A stretch of DNA of 64,000 nt from Desulfofundulus thermosubterraneus DSM 16057 (GTDB lineage: Bacteria; Bacillota; Desulfotomaculia; Desulfotomaculales; Desulfovirgulaceae), in the NCBI RefSeq assembly GCF_900142025.1, contig NZ_FQZM01000015.1:1-64000 (forward strand), read 5' to 3'. Of the stretch, positions 26,958 through 35,600 are shown in pieces. A program made the translations under genes and the position numbers. Under the pieces are notes generated by a model. It did no database searches, had not been told where the DNA came from, and was given only the letters and a program-made list of their open reading frames with translations. The stretch's first letter is position 1, and every line of letters starts with the position of its first letter.

Positions 26958-27980
26958 CTAAAACTGGGCCAGGAAACGCAGATCGTTGTCAAAGAAGAGG
27001 CGCAGGTCATCTATGCCGTATTTGAGCATGGCGATACGCTCGATACCCATGCCAAAGGCAAAGCCGGTAACCTCGGCAGAGTTATAGCCGGACATTTCCA
27101 GAACCCGGGGATGCACCATGCCGCAGCCCAGGATTTCCAGCCAACCGGTGTGGGAGCATACCCGGCACCCCTTACCGCCGCACATGACACAGGAGATATC
27201 CACCTCGGCGCTGGGCTCGGTAAAGGGAAAGTAACTGGGGCGAAAACGCGTCCTGGTGCTCTCGCCAAACATTTCCCGGGCAAAGACATCCAGCACCCCT
27301 TTTAAATCTCCAAAGGTTATCCGCCGGTCCACCGCCAGCCCCTCCACCTGGTGGAACATGGGTGAGTGGGTGGCATCGTCATCCCGCCGGTAAACTTTCC
27401 CCGGGGCAATGACTTTCACCGGCACCGCCGGCGCAGTACGCTCCATGGTACGCACCTGCACCGGAGAGGTATGGGTGCGCAGGAGCACCTCGGGACCGAT
27501 GAAAAAGGAATCCTGCATGTCCCGGGCCGGGTGGTCCTTGGGCAAATTCAGGGCCTCAAAGTTATAATAGTCCAGTTCCACCTCGGGCCCCTCGGCAATG
27601 GAAAACCCCAGTCCCAGAAAGATTTCCTCGATTTCCTCCTGCACGGTAGTAAGGGGGTGCTTTTTACCCGGCAAAAAGGGCGTCCCCGGGAGGGTTATAT
27701 CAATGCTCTCAGCCGCCAGGCGCGCCTGCTTAAACCTGGCTTTAACTTCCGCCGTGCGCTCCGCCAGTTCTTTTTCCAGCACTTCCCGGATGCTGTTGGC
27801 CAGCTGGCCGATCCTCGGCCTCTCCCCGGCCGGTAGAGCATTCATTCCCCGCAGCACCCTGGTAAGTTCACCCTTTTTGCCCAGGTAACGGATGCGGATT
27901 TCCTCCAGGGCTTCCAGGCTATCCGCCCGGGCTAAAGCCTCCTTTGCCTCGGCCGCCATTTTATGTAACTGTTCTTCCAA
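26958..27980 (-). CDS. pheS: Phenylalanyl-tRNA synthetase alpha subunit
   Basis: The catalytic alpha subunit, 340 residues, of class II synthetase type. An N-terminal coiled coil is followed by the catalytic domain with motif 2 ([30 protein letters not shown]) and motif 3 ([18 protein letters not shown]). Four cysteines in [17 protein letters not shown] may bind zinc. It is the first gene after a T-box leader, so uncharged tRNA-Phe should raise expression of pheS, pheT and zapA. Confidence 0.96.
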   Translation of the reverse strand: MEEQLHKMAAEAKEALARADSLEALEEIRIRYLGKKGELTRVLRGMNALPAGERPRIGQLANSIREVLEKELAERTAEVKARFKQARLAAESIDITLPGTPFLPGKKHPLTTVQEEIEEIFLGLGFSIAEGPEVELDYYNFEALNLPKDHPARDMQDSFFIGPEVLLRTHTSPVQVRTMERTAPAVPVKVIAPGKVYRRDDDATHSPMFHQVEGLAVDRRITFGDLKGVLDVFAREMFGESTRTRFRPSYFPFTEPSAEVDISCVMCGGKGCRVCSHTGWLEILGCGMVHPRVLEMSGYNSAEVTGFAFGMGIERIAMLKYGIDDLRLFFDNDLRFLAQF

Positions 27981-28011
27981 GACTAGTCCTCCTTTTTACC
28001 CTCTTTTCTCT

Positions 28012-28330
28012 CTAAAAAACATAAAAACCGCCCCTTTTTCGGGACGGAAATTGTTCCTTGTCGCGGTACCACCCTTATTGTTTATGCCCGGACTAAAACT
28101 TCGCTCCGCACAATGGAGAATTAAACTGCCATGCGTCCCATAATGTAGCCTTAGTGTGAAAGGGGTGACCGTTCAATTATATTATTTTCAAACCAGGCCT
28201 TTAGTGTACGGCTAACCTCCGGTACAGGATGTAGGCGCGGATTGAACCAGTCGCTTCGAACAGCCTCCAAAAAAATTCGGCGGTTAAAAACATTTAACCA
28301 CGACCTTTCCCTGTTTTTTGGGGACCCTTC
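28012..28330 (-). promoter_or_regulatory. T-box riboswitch leader of pheST
   Basis: On the minus strand the T-box antiterminator word AAGGGTGGTACCGCG (28062-28076) is followed by a terminator, CCGTCCCGAAAAAGGGGCGG, with a T-rich tail (28014-28047). Stem I lies upstream to about 28330. A UUC phenylalanine codon is present at 28258-28260 and another at 28244-28246, but I could not decide which is the specifier. Uncharged tRNA-Phe should stabilise the antiterminator. Confidence 0.92.
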
Positions 28331-28337
28331 GGTGTTG

Positions 28338-28366
28338 ATTATATCACAAGCCCCCGCTTAAAACAA
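28338..28366 (-). promoter_or_regulatory. Promoter of the pheST leader
   Basis: TTGTTT (28361-28366) and TATAAT (28338-28343) on the minus strand are 17 bases apart, just upstream of the T-box. Confidence 0.7.
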
Positions 28367-28424
28367 GGAAGTTTCCAGAAAAATTCGGGAACAGCCTGTT
28401 ACCGTGAACGCAATTTAAAGCCCG

Positions 28425-28540
28425 TGTAAATGTTCAGTGAACTCTACTGGATGCGGTGCTGTCCTCGCTCACTCTACTGCTTCGCGTAAGATGCGCACCG
28501 TGGCTAGCTTCGGATCGTCTCTGGCTCTCTGTGGATTGCT
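28425..28540. repeat. Noncoding repeat element C, overlapping the end of trmH
   Basis: GTAAATGTTCAGTGAAC (28425-28441) and GGATGCGGTGCTGTCC (28449-28464) match the left edges of elements A, B and D. The following GCACCGTGGCTAGCTTCGGA block matches, with changes, the GCACCACGGTTCGCTTCGGG block of element B, and it continues across the trmH stop codon. No right-hand terminal repeat is seen, so the copy is partial. Confidence 0.6.
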
Positions 28541-29340
28541 TGGTCCTGACTGTAGCCCATCCGCTGGCGTACCGCTTCATAAAGCATGATGGAAGCGGCT
28601 ACAGCCACATTCAGGGACTCGGCCCGCCCGGGCATGGGGACCGTGGCCAGCAAATCGGCGCAGGCCAGCAGTTCCGGAGAAAGACCCCGGGCCTCACTGC
28701 CTACCATTAGGGCCAATGGGCGGGTCAAATCCACGGTGGGGAGAGGTATGCCGCCTGCAGGAACACCGGCCACCAGCACAAGGCCGGCTGTCTTTAAACG
28801 GACCAGCACATCCTCCCCTTCCCGTACGGCCGCTACGGGAAGGTGAAAAAGGGAACCCATGGTAGCCCGGATGGTTTTCGGGTTGTATAAATCCACCGTC
28901 CCGGGAAACAAGATCACTCCACCCGCACCGGCGGCGTCGGCACTGCGGATAATGGTGCCCAGGTTGCCCGGGTCCTGAACGCCGTCAACCACCAGCAAAA
29001 GAGATGGCCCTGCCGCCAGGGTTTCCTCCAGGGTGTAGCCGGGTTTTTCCACCACGGCCAACACCCCCTGGGGAGTAGCCGTATCAGCCAACTCCGCCAG
29101 CAGCTTTTCCTCCACCGGCAAGAGTTGAATCCCCCGCTCCCGGGCTGCCTCAAGAAGAACAGCGGCCCGTTCGCTCCCGGACGGGCTATAAACGAGCATT
29201 TTTACCGGCCATCCGGACGAAAGTGCCTCCTCTACCAGGCGCACTCCTTCCAGAAGAAAGTGCCCCTCCTTATCCCGCTGGCTCCGGCGGGCCAACCGGC
29301 GAAGATACTTGACCTGCGGGTTGGCTTTGCTGCGGATCAT
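28504..29340 (-). CDS. TrmH/SpoU-family RNA 2'-O-methyltransferase
   Basis: A SAM-dependent RNA ribose methyltransferase of 278 residues, likely acting on 23S rRNA. An N-terminal L30e-like substrate-binding region (LLEGVRLVEEALSS) precedes the trefoil-knot SPOUT domain with its three motifs: DPGNLGTIIRSADAAG, ALMVGSEARGLS and IPM-type TVPMPGRAESLNVAVAASIML. The last ten or so codons and the stop fall within a dispersed repeat, so the C-terminus (HREPETIRS) may be acquired. It starts four bases after ktrA, forming a ktrB-ktrA-trmH operon. The exact target nucleotide is not known. Confidence 0.9.
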   Translation of the reverse strand: MIRSKANPQVKYLRRLARRSQRDKEGHFLLEGVRLVEEALSSGWPVKMLVYSPSGSERAAVLLEAARERGIQLLPVEEKLLAELADTATPQGVLAVVEKPGYTLEETLAAGPSLLLVVDGVQDPGNLGTIIRSADAAGAGGVILFPGTVDLYNPKTIRATMGSLFHLPVAAVREGEDVLVRLKTAGLVLVAGVPAGGIPLPTVDLTRPLALMVGSEARGLSPELLACADLLATVPMPGRAESLNVAVAASIMLYEAVRQRMGYSQDQAIHREPETIRS

Positions 29341-29344
29341 GGAA

Positions 29345-29989
29345 CTAGCCCCCGAGGGTTCTCAGCTTCTCGTTACGCCCCAGGGCCACCAGGATATCTC
29401 CTTCATTAATCACCTGCCTGGCACCGGGGGAAATGATAATCTCCTCACCGCGACGGATGGCCAGGACGGTAACACCGTATTCCCGGCGCATGGCCGATTC
29501 CTGCAGGGTTTTACCCACAAACTCGGGAGGAGCCATAAGCTCAACAATACTGTAATCAGGAGAAAGATTGATCTGATCCAGGATATTTTTGGAGACCAGG
29601 GCGTGGGCCACCCGCACCCCCATATCCCGCTCGGGGAAAACCACCATATCGGCCCCCACCCTTTGTAACACTTTGCCGTGAAGTTCGGTGACCGCCTTGG
29701 CCACCACCCGGGGAACACCCATTTCCTTGAGCATAACGGTGACCAGAATGCTGGACTGCACTTCCTGGCCGATGGCCACAATGACCACATCAAAATTTCT
29801 CAGGCCCAGGGATTTCAGTGCCTGCTCATCCATGGCATCCACACACACGGCGTAGGTAACCTCGTCGGTAATGGCATTTACCCGCTCTTCGTTGGTATCC
29901 ACCGCCAGGACGTCATAGCCCATGCGGGCAAGGGTCCTGGCCACGCTGGAACCAAACCGTCCCAGCCCGATAACGGCAAATTGCTTCAT
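29345..29989 (-). CDS. ktrA: Potassium uptake regulatory subunit KtrA/TrkA-type (RCK)
   Basis: A cytosolic gating protein of 214 residues for a K+ channel-like transporter. The RCK_N nucleotide-binding fold begins FAVIGLGRFGSSVARTL with the acidic end of strand 2 at AVDTNEERV. An RCK_C domain (about 135-214, SIVELMAPPEFVGKTL) follows. It assembles as a ring under KtrB and opens it in response to ATP, ADP or c-di-AMP. It begins nine bases after the ktrB stop. Confidence 0.92.
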   Translation of the reverse strand: MKQFAVIGLGRFGSSVARTLARMGYDVLAVDTNEERVNAITDEVTYAVCVDAMDEQALKSLGLRNFDVVIVAIGQEVQSSILVTVMLKEMGVPRVVAKAVTELHGKVLQRVGADMVVFPERDMGVRVAHALVSKNILDQINLSPDYSIVELMAPPEFVGKTLQESAMRREYGVTVLAIRRGEEIIISPGARQVINEGDILVALGRNEKLRTLGG

Positions 29990-29998
29990 GATCCACCC

Positions 29999-31363
29999 CT
30001 ACCCCACCATAATTTTTTCTTCGGGATATCGCACAGCAGTTTTGCGCCGGCGCTGGGCAAAGGCATAGGCCAGGGTCAGGGGACCCAGGCGGCCGGCAAA
30101 CATGGTGAAAATAATGGCCACCCGGCCCAGGGGAGTCAGTTCGGGAGTCAAGCCCATGCTTAAGCCGACGGTACCAAATGCGGAAACGGTTTCAAACAAA
30201 GAGGCCAGGAAATCACCGCCTTCGGTAACACTTAAAAGCAGGGTTACCGTGCTTACCAGCAGAATGGCCCACAGGGTAACCGAAAGGGCCTTATAAACCT
30301 GCCACGGGGGAATGCGCCGGCGGAAAACCTCCACATCCTCCTTTCCCTTGCTTAAAGACCAGAGGGTAATTCCCAGAAGGGCAAAGGTGGTGGTTTTGAT
30401 CCCACCACCGGTGGAACCGGGAGAGGCCCCTATAAACATCAGTATAATTATGAGAAACTGGGTAGCTGGATTCAAATGTCCAATGTCCACAGTGTTGAAG
30501 CCGGCTGTACGGGGGGTAACGGCCTGAAAATAAGAGGCCAGGATCTTCCCGGATAAAGGCAAATCGCGCAGGATATGTCCCCACTCCAGCAGGCCAAAGA
30601 GGAGGGCACCACAGAAAATGAGCCATCCGGTTACCCGCAGGACCAGTTTGGTGTGCACGGACAGGCGGCGGGTGCGCGGGTAGTTGTAGAGTTCCATAAC
30701 CGTGGAAAAACCCAGCCCGCCCAAAATAATGAGAGTGGTCACGGATAGGGTAACTACCGGATCGCTTACATACCCGGTAAGGCTTCTGAAATCCCCCAGC
30801 AGATCAAAACCGGCGTTGTTAAAGGCCGAAACGGCATGAAAAATACCCAACCACAGGCAGCGGGGGAAACCGTAATCAAAGTAAAACCGCAGGGATAAAA
30901 CTACGGCGAAAAATCCTTCGGTGAACACGGTAAAAAGTAATACGGCCCGCACCAAACGGACCACTCCCGCCACCCGCAGCTGGTTTAAGGACTCCTGAAT
31001 GATCAGGCGCTCTTTGAGACCGATGCGCCTGCCCATGAGGATAAAAAATAAGGTGGCCATGCTCATGAAACCCAGCCCGCCAACTTGAATCAGGGCCAGG
31101 ATGACCGCCTGGCCGAAGACAGACCAGTAAGTACCGGTATCCACCACCACCAGGCCGGTAACACACACCGCGGAAGTGGCGGTAAACAGGGCGGTGAGAA
31201 AATCCGTGTACGTACCGGATCGGCTGGAAACAGGCAGCATGAGCAACAGGGTACCGGCCAGAATTACCCCGGCAAATCCTAGCACCAGCACCTGAGGAGG
31301 GCTCAATTGCAATGGAAAGCCCTTTTTTGTATCCATACGGACCGTTTTGCGCCTGAAGTCCAA
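29999..31363 (-). CDS. ktrB: Potassium transporter KtrB/TrkH-type membrane subunit
   Basis: The channel-forming subunit of 454 residues with the fourfold M1-P-M2 repeats of the Trk/Ktr/HKT family. Selectivity-filter loops are seen as TATSAVCVTGLVV, AFNNAGFDL, APGSTGGGIKTT-like SPGSTGGGIKTT and SAFGTVGLSMGLT. It starts at TTG with AAGG about nine bases upstream; an in-frame ATG nine codons later lacks a ribosome binding site. It is the first gene of a ktrB-ktrA-trmH operon. No promoter could be fixed in the upstream gap, which holds a probable transposon remnant. Confidence 0.92.
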   Translation of the reverse strand: MDFRRKTVRMDTKKGFPLQLSPPQVLVLGFAGVILAGTLLLMLPVSSRSGTYTDFLTALFTATSAVCVTGLVVVDTGTYWSVFGQAVILALIQVGGLGFMSMATLFFILMGRRIGLKERLIIQESLNQLRVAGVVRLVRAVLLFTVFTEGFFAVVLSLRFYFDYGFPRCLWLGIFHAVSAFNNAGFDLLGDFRSLTGYVSDPVVTLSVTTLIILGGLGFSTVMELYNYPRTRRLSVHTKLVLRVTGWLIFCGALLFGLLEWGHILRDLPLSGKILASYFQAVTPRTAGFNTVDIGHLNPATQFLIIILMFIGASPGSTGGGIKTTTFALLGITLWSLSKGKEDVEVFRRRIPPWQVYKALSVTLWAILLVSTVTLLLSVTEGGDFLASLFETVSAFGTVGLSMGLTPELTPLGRVAIIFTMFAGRLGPLTLAYAFAQRRRKTAVRYPEEKIMVG

Positions 31364-31439
31364 CTAAATCGACCTTCTTAACAGTTTATACTTATACACT
31401 TTATAGAAAACCGCCCTTGAAAACCCCCAGCCTTGTTAT

Positions 31440-31785
31440 GGATCGAGCGGGGCATCGCCCGATAGGGCGATTAGTACTTCTCAAACATTTGCTCGTATGG
31501 TATAGTGTACTTGCATTCTTTGACAATCAGTATGTGGTTGCAGCGGGTCAACGGGCCGCTGTGTAAAACTGATTCCCGAAAGATTCTGGTGCTTTGAAGT
31601 AAGCACGTATCTACGTAGCCGCAAGGTGAAGTAGTAGATGCCCATGGACCGGGCCTCCCGGCTCAAAGCCGGGTGTAGCTCACGAGGAAGGCGTAAGACC
31701 TGCGATTTTGCGGGCGGCTTTCCGATGACATGAGAAACCTTCGGAACGAAGCTCCCGGGCTCGTTCCAGGGGAGGTTCACAGAAG
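31440..31785 (+). mobile_element. Possible degenerate IS200/IS605-type element end (omega-RNA-like)
   Basis: Two structures resemble the right ends of tnpB-carrying IS200/IS605 elements. CCCGGC-TCAAA-GCCGGG (31657-31673) is followed by TGTAGCTCAC, and GAAGCTCCC...GGGGAG (about 31749-31774) is followed by GTTCAC. Such elements typically end in a hairpin followed by a GTAGTTCAC-like tail. No tnpB or tnpA reading frame survives; short cysteine-containing fragments in one frame are not convincing. It fills most of the 500-base gap between ktrB and rplT. Confidence 0.3.
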
Positions 31786-31793
31786 TAAATCTA

Positions 31794-31835
31794 CAAAAAA
31801 CTAAGAGCATGGTTACCACCATGCTTAGTTTTTGC
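31794..31835. terminator. Bidirectional terminator after rplT
   Basis: GCATGGT-TACC-ACCATGC is extended by AAAACTAA/TTAGTTTT arms, with A-runs on the left and T-runs on the right (31794-31834). It should end the infC-rpmI-rplT transcript on the minus strand. Confidence 0.9.
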
Positions 31836-31868
31836 GTTGGGAATTTAAAATACTGCTGGATTATTAAG

Positions 31869-32228
31869 TTAAGAGCCCACCTTTGATTTGGCCACTTCCA
31901 CCAGCTGCCCGAAGGCCCGGGCATCGTTAACGGCGAGGTCGGCCAGCATTTTGCGGTTAATTTCCACCCCGGCCTTGCGCAGGCCGTTCATCAAGCGACT
32001 GTAAGTGATGCCATTCATCCGGGCGGCAGCATTGATGCGGGCAATCCATAGCCTGCGGAAATCCCGCTTTCTGGCCCGCCGGTCGCGGTAGGCATAGGCC
32101 AGGGATTTCATAACCTGCTGCCGGGCTATCCTGTAAAGCTTGCTTTTTGCCCCCCGGTAACCCCGGGCCAGTTTAAGAATTTTTTTGTGTCGCTTGCGGG
32201 ATACCACACTGCTTTTGGCGCGTGGCAT
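31869..32228 (-). CDS. rplT: 50S ribosomal protein L20
   Basis: A ribosomal protein of 119 residues with the canonical start [20 protein letters not shown] and the [20 protein letters not shown] core. L20 is an early assembly protein of the large subunit and, in Firmicutes, represses its own operon by binding the infC leader. The start is ATG 32228, eight bases after GGAGG. Last gene of infC-rpmI-rplT. Confidence 0.97.
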   Translation of the reverse strand: MPRAKSSVVSRKRHKKILKLARGYRGAKSKLYRIARQQVMKSLAYAYRDRRARKRDFRRLWIARINAAARMNGITYSRLMNGLRKAGVEINRKMLADLAVNDARAFGQLVEVAKSKVGS

Positions 32229-32257
32229 GATCATCTCCTCCTCGAAAATTCTTGGAC

Positions 32258-32452
32258 TTAGTAGGGAAGCAGCCTCTTAAGCCTCTTCATATCCGCGGCG
32301 CTGACCGGGGCAGCCTGAGCCAGCCGGCGCTTGCGCCGGGCACTCTTTTTACCCAGCAGGTGACTGTGAAAGGCATGCATGCGCTTTACTTTGCCAGTGC
32401 CGGTCTTTTTGAACCGTTTGGCTGCACCACGATGTGTCTTGATCTTGGGCAA
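32258..32452 (-). CDS. rpmI: 50S ribosomal protein L35
   Basis: A basic protein of 64 residues ([20 protein letters not shown]) of the large ribosomal subunit. The start is taken as TTG 32452, eight bases after AAAGGAG and matching the usual L35 N-terminus; a GTG three codons earlier directly abuts the ribosome binding site. Middle gene of infC-rpmI-rplT. Confidence 0.95.
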   Translation of the reverse strand: MPKIKTHRGAAKRFKKTGTGKVKRMHAFHSHLLGKKSARRKRRLAQAAPVSAADMKRLKRLLPY

Positions 32453-32467
32453 GGAAGGCACTCCTTT

Positions 32468-33040
32468 CTATTCCTGATTAACTTCTTGCTGAATTTCCTG
32501 TTTAGTTTCCTGCTTGCTTTCCGGTTTTATATCCTGCCGCGGGGCCAGGATCATGACCATATTTTTTCCTTCGAGCTTGGGCTGTCTTTCAATAATGGAT
32601 AAGTCCTTAACCTGTTCGGCCAGGCGCAGCAAAAGCTGGTGCCCGAGTTGGGTATGCATAATTTCCCGGCCGCGGAACATAATGGTAGCCTTTACTTTGT
32701 CGCCCTCTTTTAAAAACCGGGCTGCATTCCTGGCCTTGACCTGAAAGTCGTGTTCCTCGATGCTCGGCCGCAGTTTGACTTCCTTGATGTTAACGATGCG
32801 CTGCCTTTTCTTGGCCTCTTTTTCCCGCTTGCTCTGTTCATACTTATACTTGCCGTAATCCATAAGCCGGCAAACCGGAGGTTTGGCCTGGGGAGCGATT
32901 TCCACCAGATCCAGTTGCCGTTCCTCTGCCAGCCGCAGGGCTTCCCGCACGGGCATAATCCCCAGTTGGTTGCCCGATGGGTCGACCACCCTTACTTCCC
33001 TGGCCCGAATCTCCTCGTTTACCCGGAAGTTTTTGGTAAT
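32468..33040 (-). CDS. infC: Translation initiation factor IF-3, with ATT start codon
   Basis: IF-3 of 190 residues: the N-domain (NFRVNEEIRAREVRVVDPSG, MDYGKYKYEQSKREKEAKK) and C-domain (VKLRPSIEEHDFQVKARNA, MFRGREI) are complete. The C-terminus has an extra Gln/Glu/Lys-rich tail. No ATG, GTG or TTG stands at the family's start. The codon nine bases after a perfect AGGAGG is ATT (33038-33040), as in E. coli infC, where AUU lets IF-3 repress its own translation. It heads the infC-rpmI-rplT operon behind a structured leader. Confidence 0.92.
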   Translation of the reverse strand: MTKNFRVNEEIRAREVRVVDPSGNQLGIMPVREALRLAEERQLDLVEIAPQAKPPVCRLMDYGKYKYEQSKREKEAKKRQRIVNIKEVKLRPSIEEHDFQVKARNAARFLKEGDKVKATIMFRGREIMHTQLGHQLLLRLAEQVKDLSIIERQPKLEGKNMVMILAPRQDIKPESKQETKQEIQQEVNQE

Positions 33041-33196
33041 ATCTATGCACCTCCTGGAATTAATAAAAACAAAAACGGGCATACTCCACCCGCTTAAAAC
33101 AATAGAACCTATGGTCACAACAAACCCCGAGACAGCCTACCAACGGGCGTCATGGGGTGAGAAGCGGATGGCTTCTTCTTACAGGCAGTTTTATCC
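33041..33196 (-). promoter_or_regulatory. infC leader with attenuator hairpin (probable L20 leader)
   Basis: The transcript leader of about 150 bases ends with CGGG-TGGAGTATG-CCCG followed by TTTTTGTTTTT (33065-33092), an intrinsic terminator directly before the infC ribosome binding site. In Bacillus and relatives an L20-binding leader in this position controls read-through. Homology to that leader is inferred from position and terminator, not from an alignment. Confidence 0.65.
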
Positions 33197-33201
33197 TTGC
33201 A

Positions 33202-33231
33202 ATTATAGCATGGTTACAAGTTCCCCGTCAA
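33202..33231 (-). promoter_or_regulatory. Promoter of infC-rpmI-rplT
   Basis: TTGACG (33226-33231) and TATAAT (33202-33207) on the minus strand are 18 bases apart. It lies between thrS and infC. Confidence 0.85.
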
Positions 33232-33265
33232 GGGGCCTGGAAACAACCCACCCCTTCATACTTTC

Positions 33266-35176
33266 CTAACCAATAGCTTTAGTACGAATTTCCTCCAGAA
33301 TGCGGGCGACAAATTCCTCCAGGGGCTGGGTCCCCTCGTCGCCCCGACTGCGCTGGCGAACCGCCACAGTGCCTTCCCGGGCCTCCCTGTCACCCACCAC
33401 CAGCATATAGGGTATTTTTTGTGCCTGGGCCTCGCGGATTTTGTAATTCACCTTTTCATTGCGGGCGTCCAGCTCTACCCTGATGTTTTCCTTTTCCAGC
33501 CGCTCCACCACCTGACGGGCGTAGCTGGCATGGCGGTCGGCAATGGGCAGAACCCTGACCTGGACCGGGGCCAGCCAGGTGGGAAAAGCGCCGGCAAAAT
33601 GCTCGGTCAGGATACCGATAAAACGTTCAATGCTGCCGAACACCACCCGGTGGATCATCACGGGGCGGTGCTTCTGGCCGTCCTCGCCCACATAGGTGAG
33701 GTCAAACTTCTCGGGCATGAGGAAATCCAGCTGAATGGTGCCGCACTGCCAGGTGCGCCCCAGGCAATCCTCCAGATGGAAGTCAATCTTCGGCCCGTAA
33801 AAGGCCCCGTCCCCTTCATTTACTTTATACTTCATCCCCCTGGCCTTCAAGGCCTCCTCTAAGGCGGTGGTAGCTATCTCCCAGATTTCGTCCGAGCCCA
33901 TGGACTTTTCGGGACGGGTGGAAAGTTCCACCTTATAGTTGAAACCAAAGATGCCGTAGAAATAATCCACCAGGTCAATGACCCCGATGATCTCTTCCCG
34001 GATCTGGGAGGGCAGCATGAAGATGTGGGCGTCGTCCTGGGTAAAGCAGCGCACCCGCATGAGCCCGTGGAGCACCCCGGAAAGCTCGTGGCGGTGCACC
34101 AGGCCCAGTTCCGCCAGGCGTATGGGCAGTTCCCGGTAGCTGTGCAGGCGGCTCTTGTACACCAGGATGCCGCCCGGGCAGTTCATGGGCTTGATGGCGT
34201 ATTCCACGTCATCGATGCGGGTGAAGTACATGTTTTCCCGGTAGTGCTCCCAGTGCCCCGACCTTTCCCACAGGGACCGGTTTAAGATAATCGGCGTGCG
34301 GATTTCCTGGTAGCCCCGCTTGTAGTGCTCTTCCCGCCAGAATTGTTCCAGCTGGTTGCGCAGGACCATGCCCTTGGGATGGAAAAAGGGAAAGCCCGGT
34401 CCTTCCTCCTGGATGCTGAACAGGTCCAGTTCCACGCCCAGCTTCCGGTGGTCCCGGCGTTTGGCCTCTTCAATCCGGAAAAGGTATTCTTCCAGCTGGG
34501 ACTTCTTAGGAAAAGCGGTGCCGTAAATGCGCTGGAGCATCTTGTTTCTTTCGTCGCCCCGCCAGTAAGCCCCGGCCACGGAAGTGAGCTTGAAGGCTTT
34601 CAGCCGGCCGGTAGAAGGAATGTGGGGACCGGCGCACAGGTCCACGAATTCCCCCTGCTGGTAATAAGAAATCACCGCATCTTCCGGCAGCTCATTGATA
34701 AGCTCCACCTTGTATTTTTCCCCGGCGGCAGAAAACCGCTCCAGCGCCTCCTCCCGGGACACTTCAACCCTTTTAAAGGGAAGATCCTCCTTCACAATGG
34801 CCTGCATTTCCCTTTCAATTTTCTCCAGGTCCGCAGGCGTGAAGGGCTTTTCCGCATCAAAGTCATAGTAAAACCCCTCGGCAATGGCCGGGCCGATGGC
34901 CAGCTTGACATCCGGGTAGAGACGCTTTACGGCCTGGGCCATGACGTGGGCGGCGCTGTGGCGGAAAGCATCCCGCCCCGGCTCATCTTCAAAGGTGTAG
35001 AACTCAACGGCGGCATCCCTGTGTAGAGGGTAACTCAAGTCCACCAGCCGCCCGTCCACCGCCGCCACCAGGGCTTCCCTGCCCAGGCGGGGGCTGATGT
35101 CCTGTGCTATGCGATTCAAAGGAGTACCAGGTTCGTATTCCCGCACGGAATCATCTTTTAAGGTTACCTTGACCAT
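33266..35176 (-). CDS. thrS: Threonyl-tRNA synthetase
   Basis: A class II synthetase of 636 residues. It has an N-terminal TGS domain, an editing domain with HSAAHVMAQAVKRLYP and the zinc-type cluster CAGPHIPSTG, a catalytic core (RELPIRLAELGLVHRHE, MNCPGGILVYKSR) and an anticodon-binding domain at the end. Start at ATG 35176, with AAAGGGG about ten bases upstream; the open frame extends a few codons further without a better start. Expression is controlled by the T-box leader upstream. Confidence 0.96.
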   Translation of the reverse strand: MVKVTLKDDSVREYEPGTPLNRIAQDISPRLGREALVAAVDGRLVDLSYPLHRDAAVEFYTFEDEPGRDAFRHSAAHVMAQAVKRLYPDVKLAIGPAIAEGFYYDFDAEKPFTPADLEKIEREMQAIVKEDLPFKRVEVSREEALERFSAAGEKYKVELINELPEDAVISYYQQGEFVDLCAGPHIPSTGRLKAFKLTSVAGAYWRGDERNKMLQRIYGTAFPKKSQLEEYLFRIEEAKRRDHRKLGVELDLFSIQEEGPGFPFFHPKGMVLRNQLEQFWREEHYKRGYQEIRTPIILNRSLWERSGHWEHYRENMYFTRIDDVEYAIKPMNCPGGILVYKSRLHSYRELPIRLAELGLVHRHELSGVLHGLMRVRCFTQDDAHIFMLPSQIREEIIGVIDLVDYFYGIFGFNYKVELSTRPEKSMGSDEIWEIATTALEEALKARGMKYKVNEGDGAFYGPKIDFHLEDCLGRTWQCGTIQLDFLMPEKFDLTYVGEDGQKHRPVMIHRVVFGSIERFIGILTEHFAGAFPTWLAPVQVRVLPIADRHASYARQVVERLEKENIRVELDARNEKVNYKIREAQAQKIPYMLVVGDREAREGTVAVRQRSRGDEGTQPLEEFVARILEEIRTKAIG

Positions 35177-35251
35177 AACAAGCAGTCCCCTTTCTGCCAA
35201 ATTAACTTACGCTGTCCCTCCAGCGTTTTTAAGGGCAGCTTACCCCCAACC

Positions 35252-35535
35252 CAAAATAAAAAACGCCCCTTTTCAGGGACGAAAAATTCCGCGGTTCCAC
35301 CCTGCTTGGCGGCCGGACAAAAGCAATATACCGGCCAGCCCGCCTCAAAGGTGATAACGGCACCTCACCGGCCCCGCTTAGTAACCGCTCCCGGCAGCGT
35401 TCGGCAGGGCAGCTCCAGGGTGGTTTTCAGCCCCTACCATCCAGGGATGCTTTCAGCCGCGGCACCCCCTCTCTGGGGATGGACGTTTCAGGGCCTACTC
35501 TTCCCCTTCATCACCGTTGCTTTATGCTTCGTTCG
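35252..35535 (-). promoter_or_regulatory. T-box riboswitch leader of thrS
   Basis: On the minus strand AGGGTGGAACCGCGG (35289-35303) is the T-box antiterminator word, followed by the terminator CGTCCCTGAAAAGGGGCG with a T-rich tail (35252-35281). Upstream, GAAAACCACC (35419-35428) offers an ACC threonine specifier codon in a plausible specifier loop. The leader should read uncharged tRNA-Thr. Confidence 0.93.
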
Positions 35536-35537
35536 TT

Positions 35538-35566
35538 ATTATATTGGGAATCTATGCTTATGTCAA
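35538..35566 (-). promoter_or_regulatory. Promoter of the thrS T-box leader
   Basis: TTGACA (35561-35566), 17 bases, TATAAT (35538-35543) on the minus strand: a full consensus sigma-A promoter. Confidence 0.92.
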
Positions 35567-35600
35567 CCGCAAGGCACCCAGAAGGATTTTGGCACAGTGA

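Noticed and set aside
31481-31924. Open frame of 147 codons on the minus strand between ktrB and rplT
   Set aside because: It crosses the terminator and the end of rplT, and its sequence looks like translated structured RNA or IS remnant.
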